From: Nostoc sp. NMS4
GTDB lineage: Bacteria; Cyanobacteriota; Cyanobacteriia; Cyanobacteriales; Nostocaceae
Direction of reading: 5' to 3'
Length of the DNA stretch: 34,382 bases
Assembly (NCBI RefSeq): GCF_017115095.1
Contig: NZ_JABXKI010000234.1
Span: forward strand, 13,349 to 47,730
Part shown: piece by piece, positions 25,648 through 33,711 of the stretch
Layout of the letters: the number at the start of each line of letters is the position of its first letter
Numbering within the stretch: position 1 is the first letter of the stretch
Notes under the pieces: model-generated
Databases searched by the model: none
Told to the model about the DNA's origin: nothing
Seen by the model: only the letters and a program-made list of their open reading frames with translations
Position numbers and translations under genes: made by a program

Positions 25648-25899
25648 GCGGATTGGCGTTGCTGAATCAAAGTGTGAATTGCCTAATCACCTCAAGCTTG
25701 CGATCGCAATGCTGGGGAACCGTACTTGAGATAATGTATAACTCTAATTGAATAGACAATTTAAGCAGTTCCTGGAACTGAAAGTTACAAAAACTTTTGC
25801 CATATAGCCGATCCAGAACACGATCATTTGAGCTTTGATGACTAAAAAGTAAATGACAAAAAGTTACTTACCCAATAATTCGGTAAACTAAAGTGTATT
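25648..25899. other. spacer with repeat fragment
   Basis: Begins with a GGCGTTGCTGAATCAAAGTG word of the kind seen at ends of insertion-sequence-derived repeats in Nostoc. The remainder is AT-rich leader of the MFS gene, with no clear ribosome-binding site. Confidence 0.4.
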
Positions 25900-27093
25900 A
25901 TGCGAGCATTTCAATTACAAAAGACTTATAAAACTAAGATTGGTGTAGCTATAGCATTTTACGCATTTCTAGTCATGGGCATCTCCAATAATGTAATTGG
26001 AGTTTTACTACCCTCGCTTCAGGCAACCTACAACTTAACCCCCGCAAGCCTTACAACACTTTTTCTTAGCCAAATAGGTGGTGCCATATTTGCAGGATTA
26101 ACAAGCAGTCTGCTAAGTAAACGTATAGGATTTGCTCGAATGCTATTGTTAGCTTCTATTATGCTGACTAGTGCCTTGGTAATTTACGCATATAGTAATC
26201 ACTGGTTTGTCATGGTTGCATCCGCAGCACTATTGGGTATAGGAGGTGGATTAATTGATTCTGGCATAAATATTTACATCACTAATCAACAACGTAGCTC
26301 CAATTTAATCGTTTTTTTACATGCCTTTTATGGCATTGGTGCATTGCTTGGTTCTGCCGCTGCGACGACTTTACTAGCGATAGGATTAAACTGGCGATTT
26401 GTCTATTTACAAACTGCTGGTCTTGTTGGACTGATGGTTGTAGCAATGATCTGGGTAATCGTTTACAACTACAAACCGATGAGCTTGTACATGACAGCTT
26501 CTGGTACTAATGCTAAAGCTAATCTACGTCTAGCTCTGAATACACCCACAGTGCTAGTATGTGGTTTATTGTCCTTCATTTATGTAGGCACAGAAATTTC
26601 TATAGGAAACTGGGCTTACAGTGTCCAGAGCATCAGTAGAAATACACCAGAATTACTTGCAGGTTACAGTGTCAGCGCCTATTGGTTAGGAATCACAGTT
26701 GGACGCTTAGGTATGGGGAGTTTAATGAAGCGATGGGGTGCAGTTCGCGCCATTGATTTCTCTTTTGTGCTTCTGATGAGCGGGCTGGTAATTTGGTGGT
26801 TGTTGCCAAATCAGTTATGGAGTCTGCCTTTAATTGGTTTTGCTCTTGCTGTCATCTACCCCGCGACGATTGGGTTATTGCCACAACGCATATCTGAAAC
26901 TTTAGTACCATCTGCCATCAGTTTTATGACCAGTGCTTCCTATTTAGGTGTTGCGACAACTTTAACTGTAGTGAACTCCCTTGCTGAATATTCAGGACTA
27001 GAAAGCATTCCCATCTTAATGGTGTTTATGGGAGCCTTAATGGTAGTTCTAAATCGCTGGTTAGTAAAGTATGCAATAGCTAAAAAGCACTGA
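25900..27093 (+). CDS. MFS transporter, sugar-permease-like
   Basis: 397 residues with about 12 hydrophobic segments, matching the length of the major facilitator superfamily. Helix 1 has SNNVIGVLLPSLQATYNL, the loop after helix 2 has SSLLSKRIGFARMLL (the A-motif position), and the second half repeats this with GRLGMGSLMKRWGAVRAIDF. The pattern resembles the FucP/sugar or YfkF-like permeases, but the substrate cannot be read. It sits between the TPR-glycosyltransferase and the PqqD-like gene on the same strand, suggesting export or import of a product or substrate of that group; the 252-base upstream gap suggests its own promoter. Confidence 0.85.
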   Translation: MRAFQLQKTYKTKIGVAIAFYAFLVMGISNNVIGVLLPSLQATYNLTPASLTTLFLSQIGGAIFAGLTSSLLSKRIGFARMLLLASIMLTSALVIYAYSNHWFVMVASAALLGIGGGLIDSGINIYITNQQRSSNLIVFLHAFYGIGALLGSAAATTLLAIGLNWRFVYLQTAGLVGLMVVAMIWVIVYNYKPMSLYMTASGTNAKANLRLALNTPTVLVCGLLSFIYVGTEISIGNWAYSVQSISRNTPELLAGYSVSAYWLGITVGRLGMGSLMKRWGAVRAIDFSFVLLMSGLVIWWLLPNQLWSLPLIGFALAVIYPATIGLLPQRISETLVPSAISFMTSASYLGVATTLTVVNSLAEYSGLESIPILMVFMGALMVVLNRWLVKYAIAKKH

Positions 27094-27200
27094 AGGGTTA
27101 GAACTAGAAAAATAACAATAGTCTCTAACTTGCGAAGGTTTGCTGTTATAAAGGGTTTCAATTTATTTTACTGTATTCAAAAATAGAAATCACTGTAATT

Positions 27201-27593
27201 ATGTCTACAAACTACAAAATCAATAGCCCAAAAGTTATTCATGAAACAATTGATGGTGAAGTCGTAGTCGTTAATCTTGATGAAAAAGATTATTATAGTC
27301 TATTAAAAGTTGCTGCTGATATTTGGAATAGAATTGAAAGAGGAATTTCCAAAGAAAATATTATTGCAGAACTTTCTCAGCAGTATAATCATAACTGTGA
27401 AGAAATTGAAAGCTCTATAAATAGCTTTTTAAAAGAACTAGAACTAGAGCAACTTATTATGCTAACTACGAATAATGTATTGACAAGTAAAAGTGGTTAT
27501 AATACAACAATTCAAACACAGGTAACTCAAGCAAAGTTGGAATTTGAACCGCCAATCTTAGAGAAATTTACTAATATGAAAGATTCACCTTGA
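27201..27593 (+). CDS. PqqD-family (RiPP recognition element-like) protein
   Basis: 130 residues. Residues about 5-95 form a PqqD fold: VIHETIDGEVVVVNLDEKDYYSLLKVAADIWNRI (three strands), then a helix-turn region with EELSQQY-type spacing and EIESSINSFLKELELEQLI. PqqD domains bind the leader of ribosomally made peptides and present it to modifying enzymes. The tail (LEFEPPILEKFTNMKDSP) resembles a conserved motif that, from memory, continues as ...DLLLLDPIHEVDE in related cyanobacterial proteins; here it stops early. No precursor peptide, radical-SAM enzyme or protease is visible beside it. It lies between an MFS permease and a glycosyltransferase. Start ATG 27201 has no clear ribosome-binding site. 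Confidence 0.75.
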   Translation: MSTNYKINSPKVIHETIDGEVVVVNLDEKDYYSLLKVAADIWNRIERGISKENIIAELSQQYNHNCEEIESSINSFLKELELEQLIMLTTNNVLTSKSGYNTTIQTQVTQAKLEFEPPILEKFTNMKDSP

Positions 27594-27660
27594 AATATAA
27601 CTACTACAATTAGTAACGTTCAATCAGGCATTAAAAAAATTAATTTATATTATTGATTTT

Positions 27661-28458
27661 ATGATGAAAAACGAAGATTTTTATGTAAGTGTGATTGTTC
27701 CCGTATACAACGGAGAAAAGTTCTTAGCTGAAGCTATACAAAATATTCAAAAGCAAAACTATCAGCCTTTAGAAATTATTGTTATTGATGATGAATCTAC
27801 CGATAATACTGCTGAAATAGCCGCAGAATTTAAGGACACGATCCGCTATATTTATCAAACTAATAGTGGACCTTCAGCCGCACGGAATCGGGGAATTAGA
27901 ATTGCTCAGGGAAATGTCATCGCTTTCCTAGATGTTGATGATTTGTGGTCAGATAATGCACTCCAACTGCAATTAGAATGTTTAGCTGCTAACCCCTCAA
28001 TCGAAATTATCCAGGGACTAATACAAGAAATGCATCTCGATACTTCGATCACAGATGAAGATAAGTTAATTTTTAAGCCATATTCTAAACCCTATTATTC
28101 TGTTAACCTTGGTAGCGGTATTTACCGCAAGTCAGTATTTGATAAAGTTGGTTTATTTAACGAAAAGTTTAGTGATAATGAAGATACAGAATGGTTTTTT
28201 AGAGCTTGGAAGAATGATATTTATAAATATTTTTTGAAACAGGTGACACTTTTTTATCGCAAGCATAACACCAATATAAGTTTGAAACAAATAAATCCAG
28301 CTAATTTAGGTTTACTGAAGATATTAAGAACCCAGATAAATATGTATCGTCAGCAGGGAAATTTTACAACTGAAAAATTCTTGGATTTAGATAAATTTTT
28401 TCAGTATGCAGGTCTGTCATCAGGGCAAACGCATCTAAATATTGACGAGCCTGGATAA
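27661..28458 (+). CDS. family-2 glycosyltransferase
   Basis: 265 residues with a GT-A fold. Visible marks are the nucleotide-binding start VSVIVPVYNGEKFLAEAI, EIIVIDDESTDNT, SGPSAARNRGI and the metal-binding DVDD in IAFLDVDDLW, followed by FNEKFSDNEDTEWFFRAW with the catalytic-base-type acidic pair. It transfers a sugar from a nucleotide donor to an unknown acceptor at the cytoplasmic face. The last residues (about SSGQTHLNIDEPG) are encoded by an interspersed repeat that begins near 28423, so the C-terminus may have been altered. ATG 27661 or the adjacent ATG 27664 is the start. No HIP1 octamer; AT-rich like the PqqD-like gene before it, which ends 67 bases upstream, so the two may be co-transcribed. 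Confidence 0.88.
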   Translation: MMKNEDFYVSVIVPVYNGEKFLAEAIQNIQKQNYQPLEIIVIDDESTDNTAEIAAEFKDTIRYIYQTNSGPSAARNRGIRIAQGNVIAFLDVDDLWSDNALQLQLECLAANPSIEIIQGLIQEMHLDTSITDEDKLIFKPYSKPYYSVNLGSGIYRKSVFDKVGLFNEKFSDNEDTEWFFRAWKNDIYKYFLKQVTLFYRKHNTNISLKQINPANLGLLKILRTQINMYRQQGNFTTEKFLDLDKFFQYAGLSSGQTHLNIDEPG

Positions 28459-28862
28459 AAGTGAAATTTAATGATCTGCCAAATTTGTGACAGTATAATT
28501 AATCTGACTACTTAACAAGTACTGGCAATAGTTAAGTTTAGTAAATCTCATAAAATAGAGGATTGTTTTTATGCGTCTTCAACTAATTTTCTCATGATTT
28601 GAAGAATACTTAACACAGCCGATTACTGTTAATAATTTCAGCAATGCCATCTAGGTACGCCACTTTTATTTAGTACATATTTACTATAAAAATCCGATCG
28701 CCCTGTGCCAGTTGCGTAAGTCCTGTACAGTTCTGGTAGATTGGGTAATACCAATTCAATTAATGATTGCAACAAATCCTTGTTAAAGTGATGGTTATGA
28801 GGGTTCACACCATCTAACCCACCTTTTACAGGAGTATAGAGTAATAATATGAAATTATGTAG
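28459..28862. repeat. gene-free stretch with repeat fragment
   Basis: 404 bases. At about 28705-28724 lies GTGCCAGTTGCGTAAGTCCT, whose complement (GGACTTACGCA) resembles the end of a cyanobacterial insertion-sequence-derived repeat. A minus-strand ORF crosses it and the tRNA; it is not credible as a gene. Nothing else is seen. Confidence 0.5.
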
Positions 28863-28936
28863 GGCGAACGATGGGAATTGAACCCACGAATGGTGGTACC
28901 ACAAACCACTGCCTTAACCACTTGGCTACGCTCGCC
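28863..28936 (-). tRNA. trnH-GUG: tRNA-His (anticodon GTG)
   Basis: 74 bases including the extra 5' G (G-1 at 28936) that pairs with C73 at 28863. The acceptor is GCGAGCG/CGTTCGC. The anticodon stem GTGGT/ACCAC holds the loop TTGTGGT, giving anticodon GTG. The T arm GTGGGTTCAATTCCCAT is canonical apart from one mismatch. CCA not encoded. Confidence 0.96.
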
Positions 28937-28950
28937 ATTCAACAATTTGA

Positions 28951-28979
28951 ATTATAGCAATAATTTGGCAAGCGATCAA
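28951..28979 (-). promoter_or_regulatory. promoter of tRNA-His
   Basis: On the minus strand: TTGATC (28979-28974), 17-base spacer, TATAAT (28956-28951), a perfect -10 box. Transcription would begin near 28944, eight bases before the mature tRNA. Confidence 0.7.
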
Positions 28980-29059
28980 GAGTTTTTGTTCAAGGAACGG
29001 ACTTAGTTGATTTAGAGTCTCTGGAATCTAACAATTACAATGAATTTTACTTGGCAAAT

Positions 29060-29452
29060 ATGAAACCATTGACCATCATCGCGTATACTGGAGCAGCAGT
29101 AGGACTCGCCGCCTTGGGTGTGACAATGGCGAAAACCAATCCCAGTCAGGTTGAATATGAAGAATATGCAGTTCAACGGCTGACAAAATACTTAAAAACC
29201 GATGTATGTAAAAAAACTACGAATATTATTGAAAATTTAATCCGTTTTAATTGTGATAAGTTGGTTGATTCGGCTAACCCACAAATTCAAGAAATTATTG
29301 CCAGGACTACAGAAAGGCAAGACTACGTTATTTTTAGTGTTTACCGTACAGATTTAAAAATAAATTCTTGGATACCTTCTTACAAATTTGAAACGGTGGG
29401 AGCTTTCGATCAATTTTATACTTATACCGCCGAAGAACAATCAGGTAAGTAG
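29060..29452 (+). CDS. DUF4359-type small membrane-anchored protein
   Basis: 130 residues from ATG 29060 (a TTG three codons upstream is less likely). An N-terminal hydrophobic stretch (TIIAYTGAAVGLAALGVTMA) could be a membrane anchor or signal. The remainder is soluble, with a conserved pattern EEYAVQRLTKYLKTDVCKK...CDKLVDSANPQIQEII and RQDYVIFSVYRTDL...FETVGAFDQFYTY, which matches the DUF4359 family of cyanobacteria. Function unknown. The two Cys residues (KTDVCKK, RFNCDKL) could form a disulphide in the periplasm. Stands alone between tRNA-His and cbiX; no operon link. Confidence 0.7.
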   Translation: MKPLTIIAYTGAAVGLAALGVTMAKTNPSQVEYEEYAVQRLTKYLKTDVCKKTTNIIENLIRFNCDKLVDSANPQIQEIIARTTERQDYVIFSVYRTDLKINSWIPSYKFETVGAFDQFYTYTAEEQSGK

Positions 29453-29693
29453 TCGTGGGAGAATATACAGCAGAATTTAGGAGTCAGAATGCGCGGCGCT
29501 AATAGGAGTAAAATAGGCTTTATACCTGGTTTTGAAAAGAATCGTTGTGTATTTTATAACTTGAAATTGTCTGTAAAAATGATTAAGAACACTTCTATTA
29601 ATAATTGATCATAGTTTCAATAATTATCAGAGTACTTATTATTCCCAGCTTCATTTTAAGTAAAAATAGTAACTGAGAGTTCAAGTTTTGCCG

Positions 29694-30419
29694 ATGTCAT
29701 CTGCCTATTTGTTATTATCTCACGGAAGTAGCGATCGCCGCCCAGAAATTGCTATGCAGCAACTAGCTGGGCTGGTATGTCAGAAATTGTCAAGCGAACA
29801 TTTGGTTGGCATAGCTGCTTTAGAAATGAGTCTTCAACCTTTACACGAGCAGATTCAACAATTTGCTAAGAGGGCTTTTGGCGATTATACGCTGTCTCAA
29901 AATAAGAATCGCTTAAAAATTGTACCGCTATTTTTGCTGCCGGGAGTCCATGTGATGACAGATATTCCCGCCGAAGTAGCACTAGCACAAGAGACTCTTG
30001 GTCAAGATGTGATGATTGAGTTGCAACCATATTTAGGCTCTCACCCGAATTTAGAGAAATTGCTGGCAAAGCAAATAGCTACTATCAAAGCAGAAGCATG
30101 GATTCTATTAGCTCATGGTAGTCGTCGCCCGGGTTCTCAAGAAAGTGTGGAAGCAATGGCGGCGAGTTTGGGAGCAATGGCTGCTTATTGGGCTGGGCCT
30201 CCTAGTTTAGAATCGCGGGTGAAAGAGTTGGTAACTGCTGGTTATCGGGAGATTGCCATCTTACCATACTTCTTATTCGCTGGTGGCATAACCGATGCGA
30301 TCGCCACCTCCATAGAGAAGCTAAAATTACAATTTTCTGCGGTGAATTTCCAATTGGCAAAGCCACTGGGAGCAAGTGCAGAATTAGCCGAGCTAATTTG
30401 GGATTTAACAGATAGATGA
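29694..30419 (+). CDS. cbiX: sirohydrochlorin chelatase (CbiX/SirB type)
   Basis: About 241 residues. It is the long form with two related halves, each beginning with a metal-site His: LLSHGSSDRRPE and LLAHGSRRPGS. VHVMTDIPAEV and EIAILPYFLFAGGITDAI are the matching second motifs of each half. The enzyme inserts cobalt (toward B12) or iron (toward siroheme) into sirohydrochlorin in the cytoplasm; which metal it uses cannot be told. The start is ATG 29694 (an in-frame TTG at 29688 is possible). It overlaps the cobA start by four bases (ATGA), so the two are translationally coupled, forming consecutive steps of the same pathway. No riboswitch is visible upstream. Confidence 0.9.
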   Translation: MSSAYLLLSHGSSDRRPEIAMQQLAGLVCQKLSSEHLVGIAALEMSLQPLHEQIQQFAKRAFGDYTLSQNKNRLKIVPLFLLPGVHVMTDIPAEVALAQETLGQDVMIELQPYLGSHPNLEKLLAKQIATIKAEAWILLAHGSRRPGSQESVEAMAASLGAMAAYWAGPPSLESRVKELVTAGYREIAILPYFLFAGGITDAIATSIEKLKLQFSAVNFQLAKPLGASAELAELIWDLTDR

Positions 30420-31195
30420 ACCGCACAGAAAAACAGGAGAACAAGTATTTGGGAAAGGTTTATTTAGTAGGTGCGGGGCCAGGAGATCCAGGATTAGTTA
30501 CCCTGAAAGCCAAAGGTTTATTAGAATGTGCAGATGTAGTGATCTATGATGCCTTGGTGAGTCCGGCAATTCTGGCGATGATTAATCCCCAAGCCGAGCA
30601 AATTAATGCTGGTAAGCGTGCGGGGAGACATTCATTGTTGCAATCAGAAACAACTCAATTGCTGATTGATAAAGCCCAGCATAATGCAATTGTAGTGCGA
30701 CTTAAGGGTGGCGATCCGTTTATTTTTGGTCGCGGTGGCGAAGAGATGGAAGAATTAGTTAAAGCTGGGATCTCAACAGAAGTAGTGCCAGGTATCACAT
30801 CGGGAATTGCCGCAGCAGCCTACTCAGGTATACCTTTGACTCATCGGCTGTATAGTTCGTCAGTGACATTTGTAACTGGTCACGAGGCGGCGGGTAAGTA
30901 TAGACCGATAGTGAATTGGAGTGCGATCGCTCACGGTTCCGAAACCATTGTAATTTATATGGGAATTCACAATTTGCCTTATATTGTGGAACAATTAACT
31001 GTCGCTGGCTTGAATTTAGAAACGCCTATTGCTTTGGTGCGCTGGGGTACACGACCAGAACAAGAAGAATTGATCGGTACTTTAGAGACAATTGTAGAAC
31101 AGGTAGAGCAAATTGGATTTGGCGCACCTGCGATCGCAGTTATTGGACAAGTCGTGAAGATGCACAGTATTTTATCTGGTTGTCGTCCAGTTTGA
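30416..31195 (+). CDS. cobA: uroporphyrinogen-III C-methyltransferase
   Basis: 259 residues, the single-domain CobA form without the CysG extension. It adds two methyl groups from SAM to uroporphyrinogen III to make precorrin-2, the branch point to siroheme and B12. Motifs in order: VYLVGAGPGDPGLVTLKA (SAM-binding start), VVRLKGGDPFIFGRGGEE and VVPGITSGIAAAAYSGIPLTHR, then TLETIV near the C-terminus. Coupled to cbiX by an ATGA overlap. Since CbiX acts on sirohydrochlorin, the oxidation step from precorrin-2 must be encoded elsewhere. Converges on the amine oxidase gene. Confidence 0.95.
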   Translation: MNRTEKQENKYLGKVYLVGAGPGDPGLVTLKAKGLLECADVVIYDALVSPAILAMINPQAEQINAGKRAGRHSLLQSETTQLLIDKAQHNAIVVRLKGGDPFIFGRGGEEMEELVKAGISTEVVPGITSGIAAAAYSGIPLTHRLYSSSVTFVTGHEAAGKYRPIVNWSAIAHGSETIVIYMGIHNLPYIVEQLTVAGLNLETPIALVRWGTRPEQEELIGTLETIVEQVEQIGFGAPAIAVIGQVVKMHSILSGCRPV

Positions 31196-31291
31196 TTGTT
31201 GGCGGCAGCAATTCTGATTATGAGAATGGTGATCGCTACTTGATAGTAGAACTAACGGGACTTAAACATTAAGTAAGAGTAAAAACGATTG

Positions 31292-32743
31292 TCATTGTGC
31301 TTGGGGCGATAACAAACCAATGCGAGCCAAAATCTCGCTGCTGACTCGCTCTCCCGATTCCAGTGCCGATTCCATCCCACCAGATGCGATCGCGGTATGT
31401 TCACCTGCAAAATGAATTCGCTGCCAGGGTTTAGCCATTTTGTTTTGAAAGCGCCGGATTTGTCCGGGGGCGAAGTGGGAATAAGCACCCAGAGCATAGC
31501 GATCGCGTCCCCAAGAAACAACGCGCAGAATCTCGACATTTTCCTCTGTTCCAGGGCGAATTCGCGTCAGTTCCGAGGAAACATATTTGGCTAATGCGTC
31601 TGCACTCATGGCATCCAACTGCTTGGCATTGGTTCCATTTGCCCAGCAGACTAAGCTTTGCACTCGCCCCTGCTTATCCCGAACCGGCAACACACTTTCA
31701 AGTAGTGAGTCTGTCCACATCATCGGCGGATAGCCATCAGTTTCCCAGAACGGATGACGAACCGTAAAGCGAATTTGCGTCACTGCTGTATAGGGCAACT
31801 CCTGCACCGCCTGTGCCTGTATTTTTGGTAATGGTGGGGTTATTTCTACCTGGCGCAGCACCGAAAACGGCAACGTCACCACAGCATAATCAGCATCGAA
31901 TTTCGAGCCGTCTGAGCAGCAAACTTTTACACTCGTTGTCTGAGAGCGAATCGACTCTACTACTTTGTTTAACTGCACAGGAGACTTGAGAGAGGCTGCC
32001 ATCTTTTCTGGCAAACGACTGTTACCACTCTGAATATGCATTGGGTGCTGGCTGCGAGTTTGGGCGCGCTGGTCATTCCGTAATGCCCATAGTGCAGAGG
32101 TAGTATTTATATTGTTGAACAAAGAACCTGGATTAAAGTTGATTAATCGTAAAGCTTCATTTGAGGCACCTTGAGCGCGGAGATATTTGTCTAAGGGAAT
32201 ATCTAGAGATGAATATTTTGGGTTGAGCCAAGCGCTTGCATTTTCTAGGGGATTGTGTTTGCGGAGGTAATGACTCAACAATTTTTGGGGAAGTAAAGAA
32301 TGTTCGCTTTTTGCCAACTGGTTAGCGGCAGAAGTAGCCCAGTTTTTTTCAAGTACTGCTTGCCCTCTAATATACAGCAGCGATTCCTTATCTAAGCCAA
32401 GGCTTGGTTCCATTTGGACTTGCAAGCGTTCCGCCAGTGCTAACAAGCGCCGATATTTTTCGCTCAAAGATTGTGCCCCGGCTTCTGGCTTACCGGGGAT
32501 ATCGTCTAAAGTATGGATGCGACCACCGACGCGATCGCGTGCCTCTAAAACCGTCACAGACAAACCCTTGGCTTCTAACAACAACGCTGTATATAAACCA
32601 GACAGACCCGCACCGAGAACCAGCACTGAAGTCGGCTTGCTTGCCGCCACCACTTGCCCAGATGCCCGACCGAGAACGAGTAATGCCAATGCTGATTGGC
32701 TCGCGCCCCATAAGAATTCGCGGCGATTCCAGCTTTTTGTCAT
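31292..32743 (-). CDS. FAD-dependent amine oxidase with Tat signal
   Basis: 483 residues. The N-terminus carries a twin-arginine signal (NRREFLWGASQSALALLVLG), so the folded flavoprotein is probably exported to the periplasm. Then the FAD-binding VLVLGAGLSGLYTALLLEAKG...LEARDRVGGRI, a substrate domain (about 100-330) and the C-terminal flavin-contact motif HFAGEHTAIASGGMESALESGERV. The flavin monoamine oxidase / L-amino-acid oxidase family oxidises primary amines or amino acids, releasing ammonia and hydrogen peroxide; the substrate here is unknown. It lies convergent to cobA and upstream of the B12-riboswitch operon in the opposite direction. No evidence ties it functionally to B12. Start ATG 32743 has AAGGAAT upstream. 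Confidence 0.88.
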   Translation of the reverse strand: MTKSWNRREFLWGASQSALALLVLGRASGQVVAASKPTSVLVLGAGLSGLYTALLLEAKGLSVTVLEARDRVGGRIHTLDDIPGKPEAGAQSLSEKYRRLLALAERLQVQMEPSLGLDKESLLYIRGQAVLEKNWATSAANQLAKSEHSLLPQKLLSHYLRKHNPLENASAWLNPKYSSLDIPLDKYLRAQGASNEALRLINFNPGSLFNNINTTSALWALRNDQRAQTRSQHPMHIQSGNSRLPEKMAASLKSPVQLNKVVESIRSQTTSVKVCCSDGSKFDADYAVVTLPFSVLRQVEITPPLPKIQAQAVQELPYTAVTQIRFTVRHPFWETDGYPPMMWTDSLLESVLPVRDKQGRVQSLVCWANGTNAKQLDAMSADALAKYVSSELTRIRPGTEENVEILRVVSWGRDRYALGAYSHFAPGQIRRFQNKMAKPWQRIHFAGEHTAIASGGMESALESGERVSSEILARIGLLSPQAQ

Positions 32744-33020
32744 GTTCTTATTCCTTTGAAGTTTTGGGTGTCAACTGCCGGCGATGTCAAACGAAAAGTG
32801 TTTCTCAACTTTTTCATCTCCAAGCGACTCAAACAAAACAAACATCTTCTTTAAATGCGATCGCTATTTCCTGGATCTATTTTTTAACAAGTTCTTTGTC
32901 TAATAACTACTTCTCCATTTTCGTATGCGAGCGCCTTCGCAAGATCCTAAGTCATCAAAATTAAAGAGATACAAAAACCATATCTTTTACTGGAAATTTT
33001 GTATAGTTTTTAATGATATC
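32744..33020. other. spacer upstream of the amine oxidase and cobK operon
   Basis: Divergent AT-rich region; no gene. Only the metal-box palindrome at its right end is distinct. Confidence 0.4.
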
Positions 33021-33033
33021 GATAATTATTATC
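33021..33033. promoter_or_regulatory. perfect Fur-family operator-like palindrome (GATAAT-T-ATTATC)
   Basis: GATAATTATTATC is an exact 6-1-6 inverted repeat, the core of the Fur/Zur box. It lies about 80-90 bases upstream of the cobalamin riboswitch, in the expected promoter area of the DUF1636-cobK operon. The following AATGAAAATC extends the Fur-like hexamer pattern. Which of Fur, Zur or PerR would bind is not known. Confidence 0.6.
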
Positions 33034-33109
33034 ATAATGAAAATCGCTGTGTTGGCACAAAGCTTGTTGTTTCGCATTCTCAGATGAGCCTAGTGTATGA
33101 TCGATAAGG

Positions 33110-33252
33110 TTATTCGGTTCTGGTGGGAGTCAGCTACCAGAGGTAACGGGGAAAGTTCGGTGCAAATCCGGCACTGTCCCGCAACTGTGAACGAATTTGA
33201 GATTCAGGAACTAAATCGAAAATCTCAAATTGAGTGAGTCAGGATGCCCGCC
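33110..33252 (+). promoter_or_regulatory. cobalamin riboswitch
   Basis: The leader contains the conserved B12-box run GGTGCAAATCCGGCACTG (about 33160-33177) followed by TCCCGCAACTGTGA. Upstream is the P3-type hairpin CTGGTgggagtcagctACCAG, then GGGGAAAG, and it ends with GAGTCAGGATGCCCGCC. Cobalamin binding normally represses expression of the downstream gene. I see no terminator hairpin before the coding start; GAGGT (33282-33286), just 3' of the riboswitch, could be masked, so translational control is likely. The 3' limit is approximate. Confidence 0.93.
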
Positions 33253-33291
33253 GAAATAGATTTATTAGTTTCCCATATCTGCGAGGTACAG

Positions 33292-33711
33292 ATGACTACG
33301 ACTGTAAATATTTCCCCAGCCACTCCAATGGAAGTTGCTGAACATACTTTATTTGTTTGCAAAACCTGCGCCAGTGTTTGGCAAAATGGGAAACGCTTAG
33401 GTGAAAGTGGTGGCGAAAAACTTCTACACCAACTTCAGCAGCTGGCACAAGATTGGGAGTTACGAGAGCAATTTCCGATTCAAGAAGTTGAATGTATGAG
33501 TGCTTGTAATCGTTCTTGTGTAGTCGCCTTTAGTGCCAAAGGTAAATTAACATATTTATTTGGTGATTTAGCCGTTGATGGTAGTGCATCTGCGGTACTG
33601 GAATGTGCTAGTCAATACTATGCTAAAGCAGATGGTTTACTGCCTTGGTCAGAACGTCCAGAAGCTATGAAGAAAGGCATTTTAGCAAAGATTCCACCTT
33701 TATCTAAATGA
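33292..33711 (+). CDS. DUF1636 (2Fe-2S thioredoxin-like) metal-binding protein
   Basis: 139 residues from ATG 33292, chosen because GAGGT at 33282-33286 is well spaced and the upstream ATG 33244 lies inside the riboswitch. Cys pattern: FVCKTCASVW near the N-terminus and VECMSACNRSCVVAF in the middle, five Cys that could hold a 2Fe-2S cluster; this matches DUF1636. The rest resembles a thioredoxin-like ferredoxin (LTYLFGDL...SASAVLECASQYY) and ends with PWSERPEAMKKGILAKIPP. Function not established; position under a B12 riboswitch and overlap (ATGA) with cobK suggests a redox role in cobalamin synthesis, which is inference. Confidence 0.85.
   Translation: MTTTVNISPATPMEVAEHTLFVCKTCASVWQNGKRLGESGGEKLLHQLQQLAQDWELREQFPIQEVECMSACNRSCVVAFSAKGKLTYLFGDLAVDGSASAVLECASQYYAKADGLLPWSERPEAMKKGILAKIPPLSK

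Noticed and set aside
28638..28904. 88-residue minus-strand ORF
   Set aside because: It overlaps tRNA-His and an insertion-type repeat end (GGACTTACGCA). Part of it (HHFNKDLLQSLIELVLPNLPELY) looks faintly protein-like, perhaps a remnant, but this is not enough to call a gene.
30916..31272. 118-residue ORF in another frame of cobA
   Set aside because: Shadow of the cobA frame; Cys/Arg-rich reading without family features.
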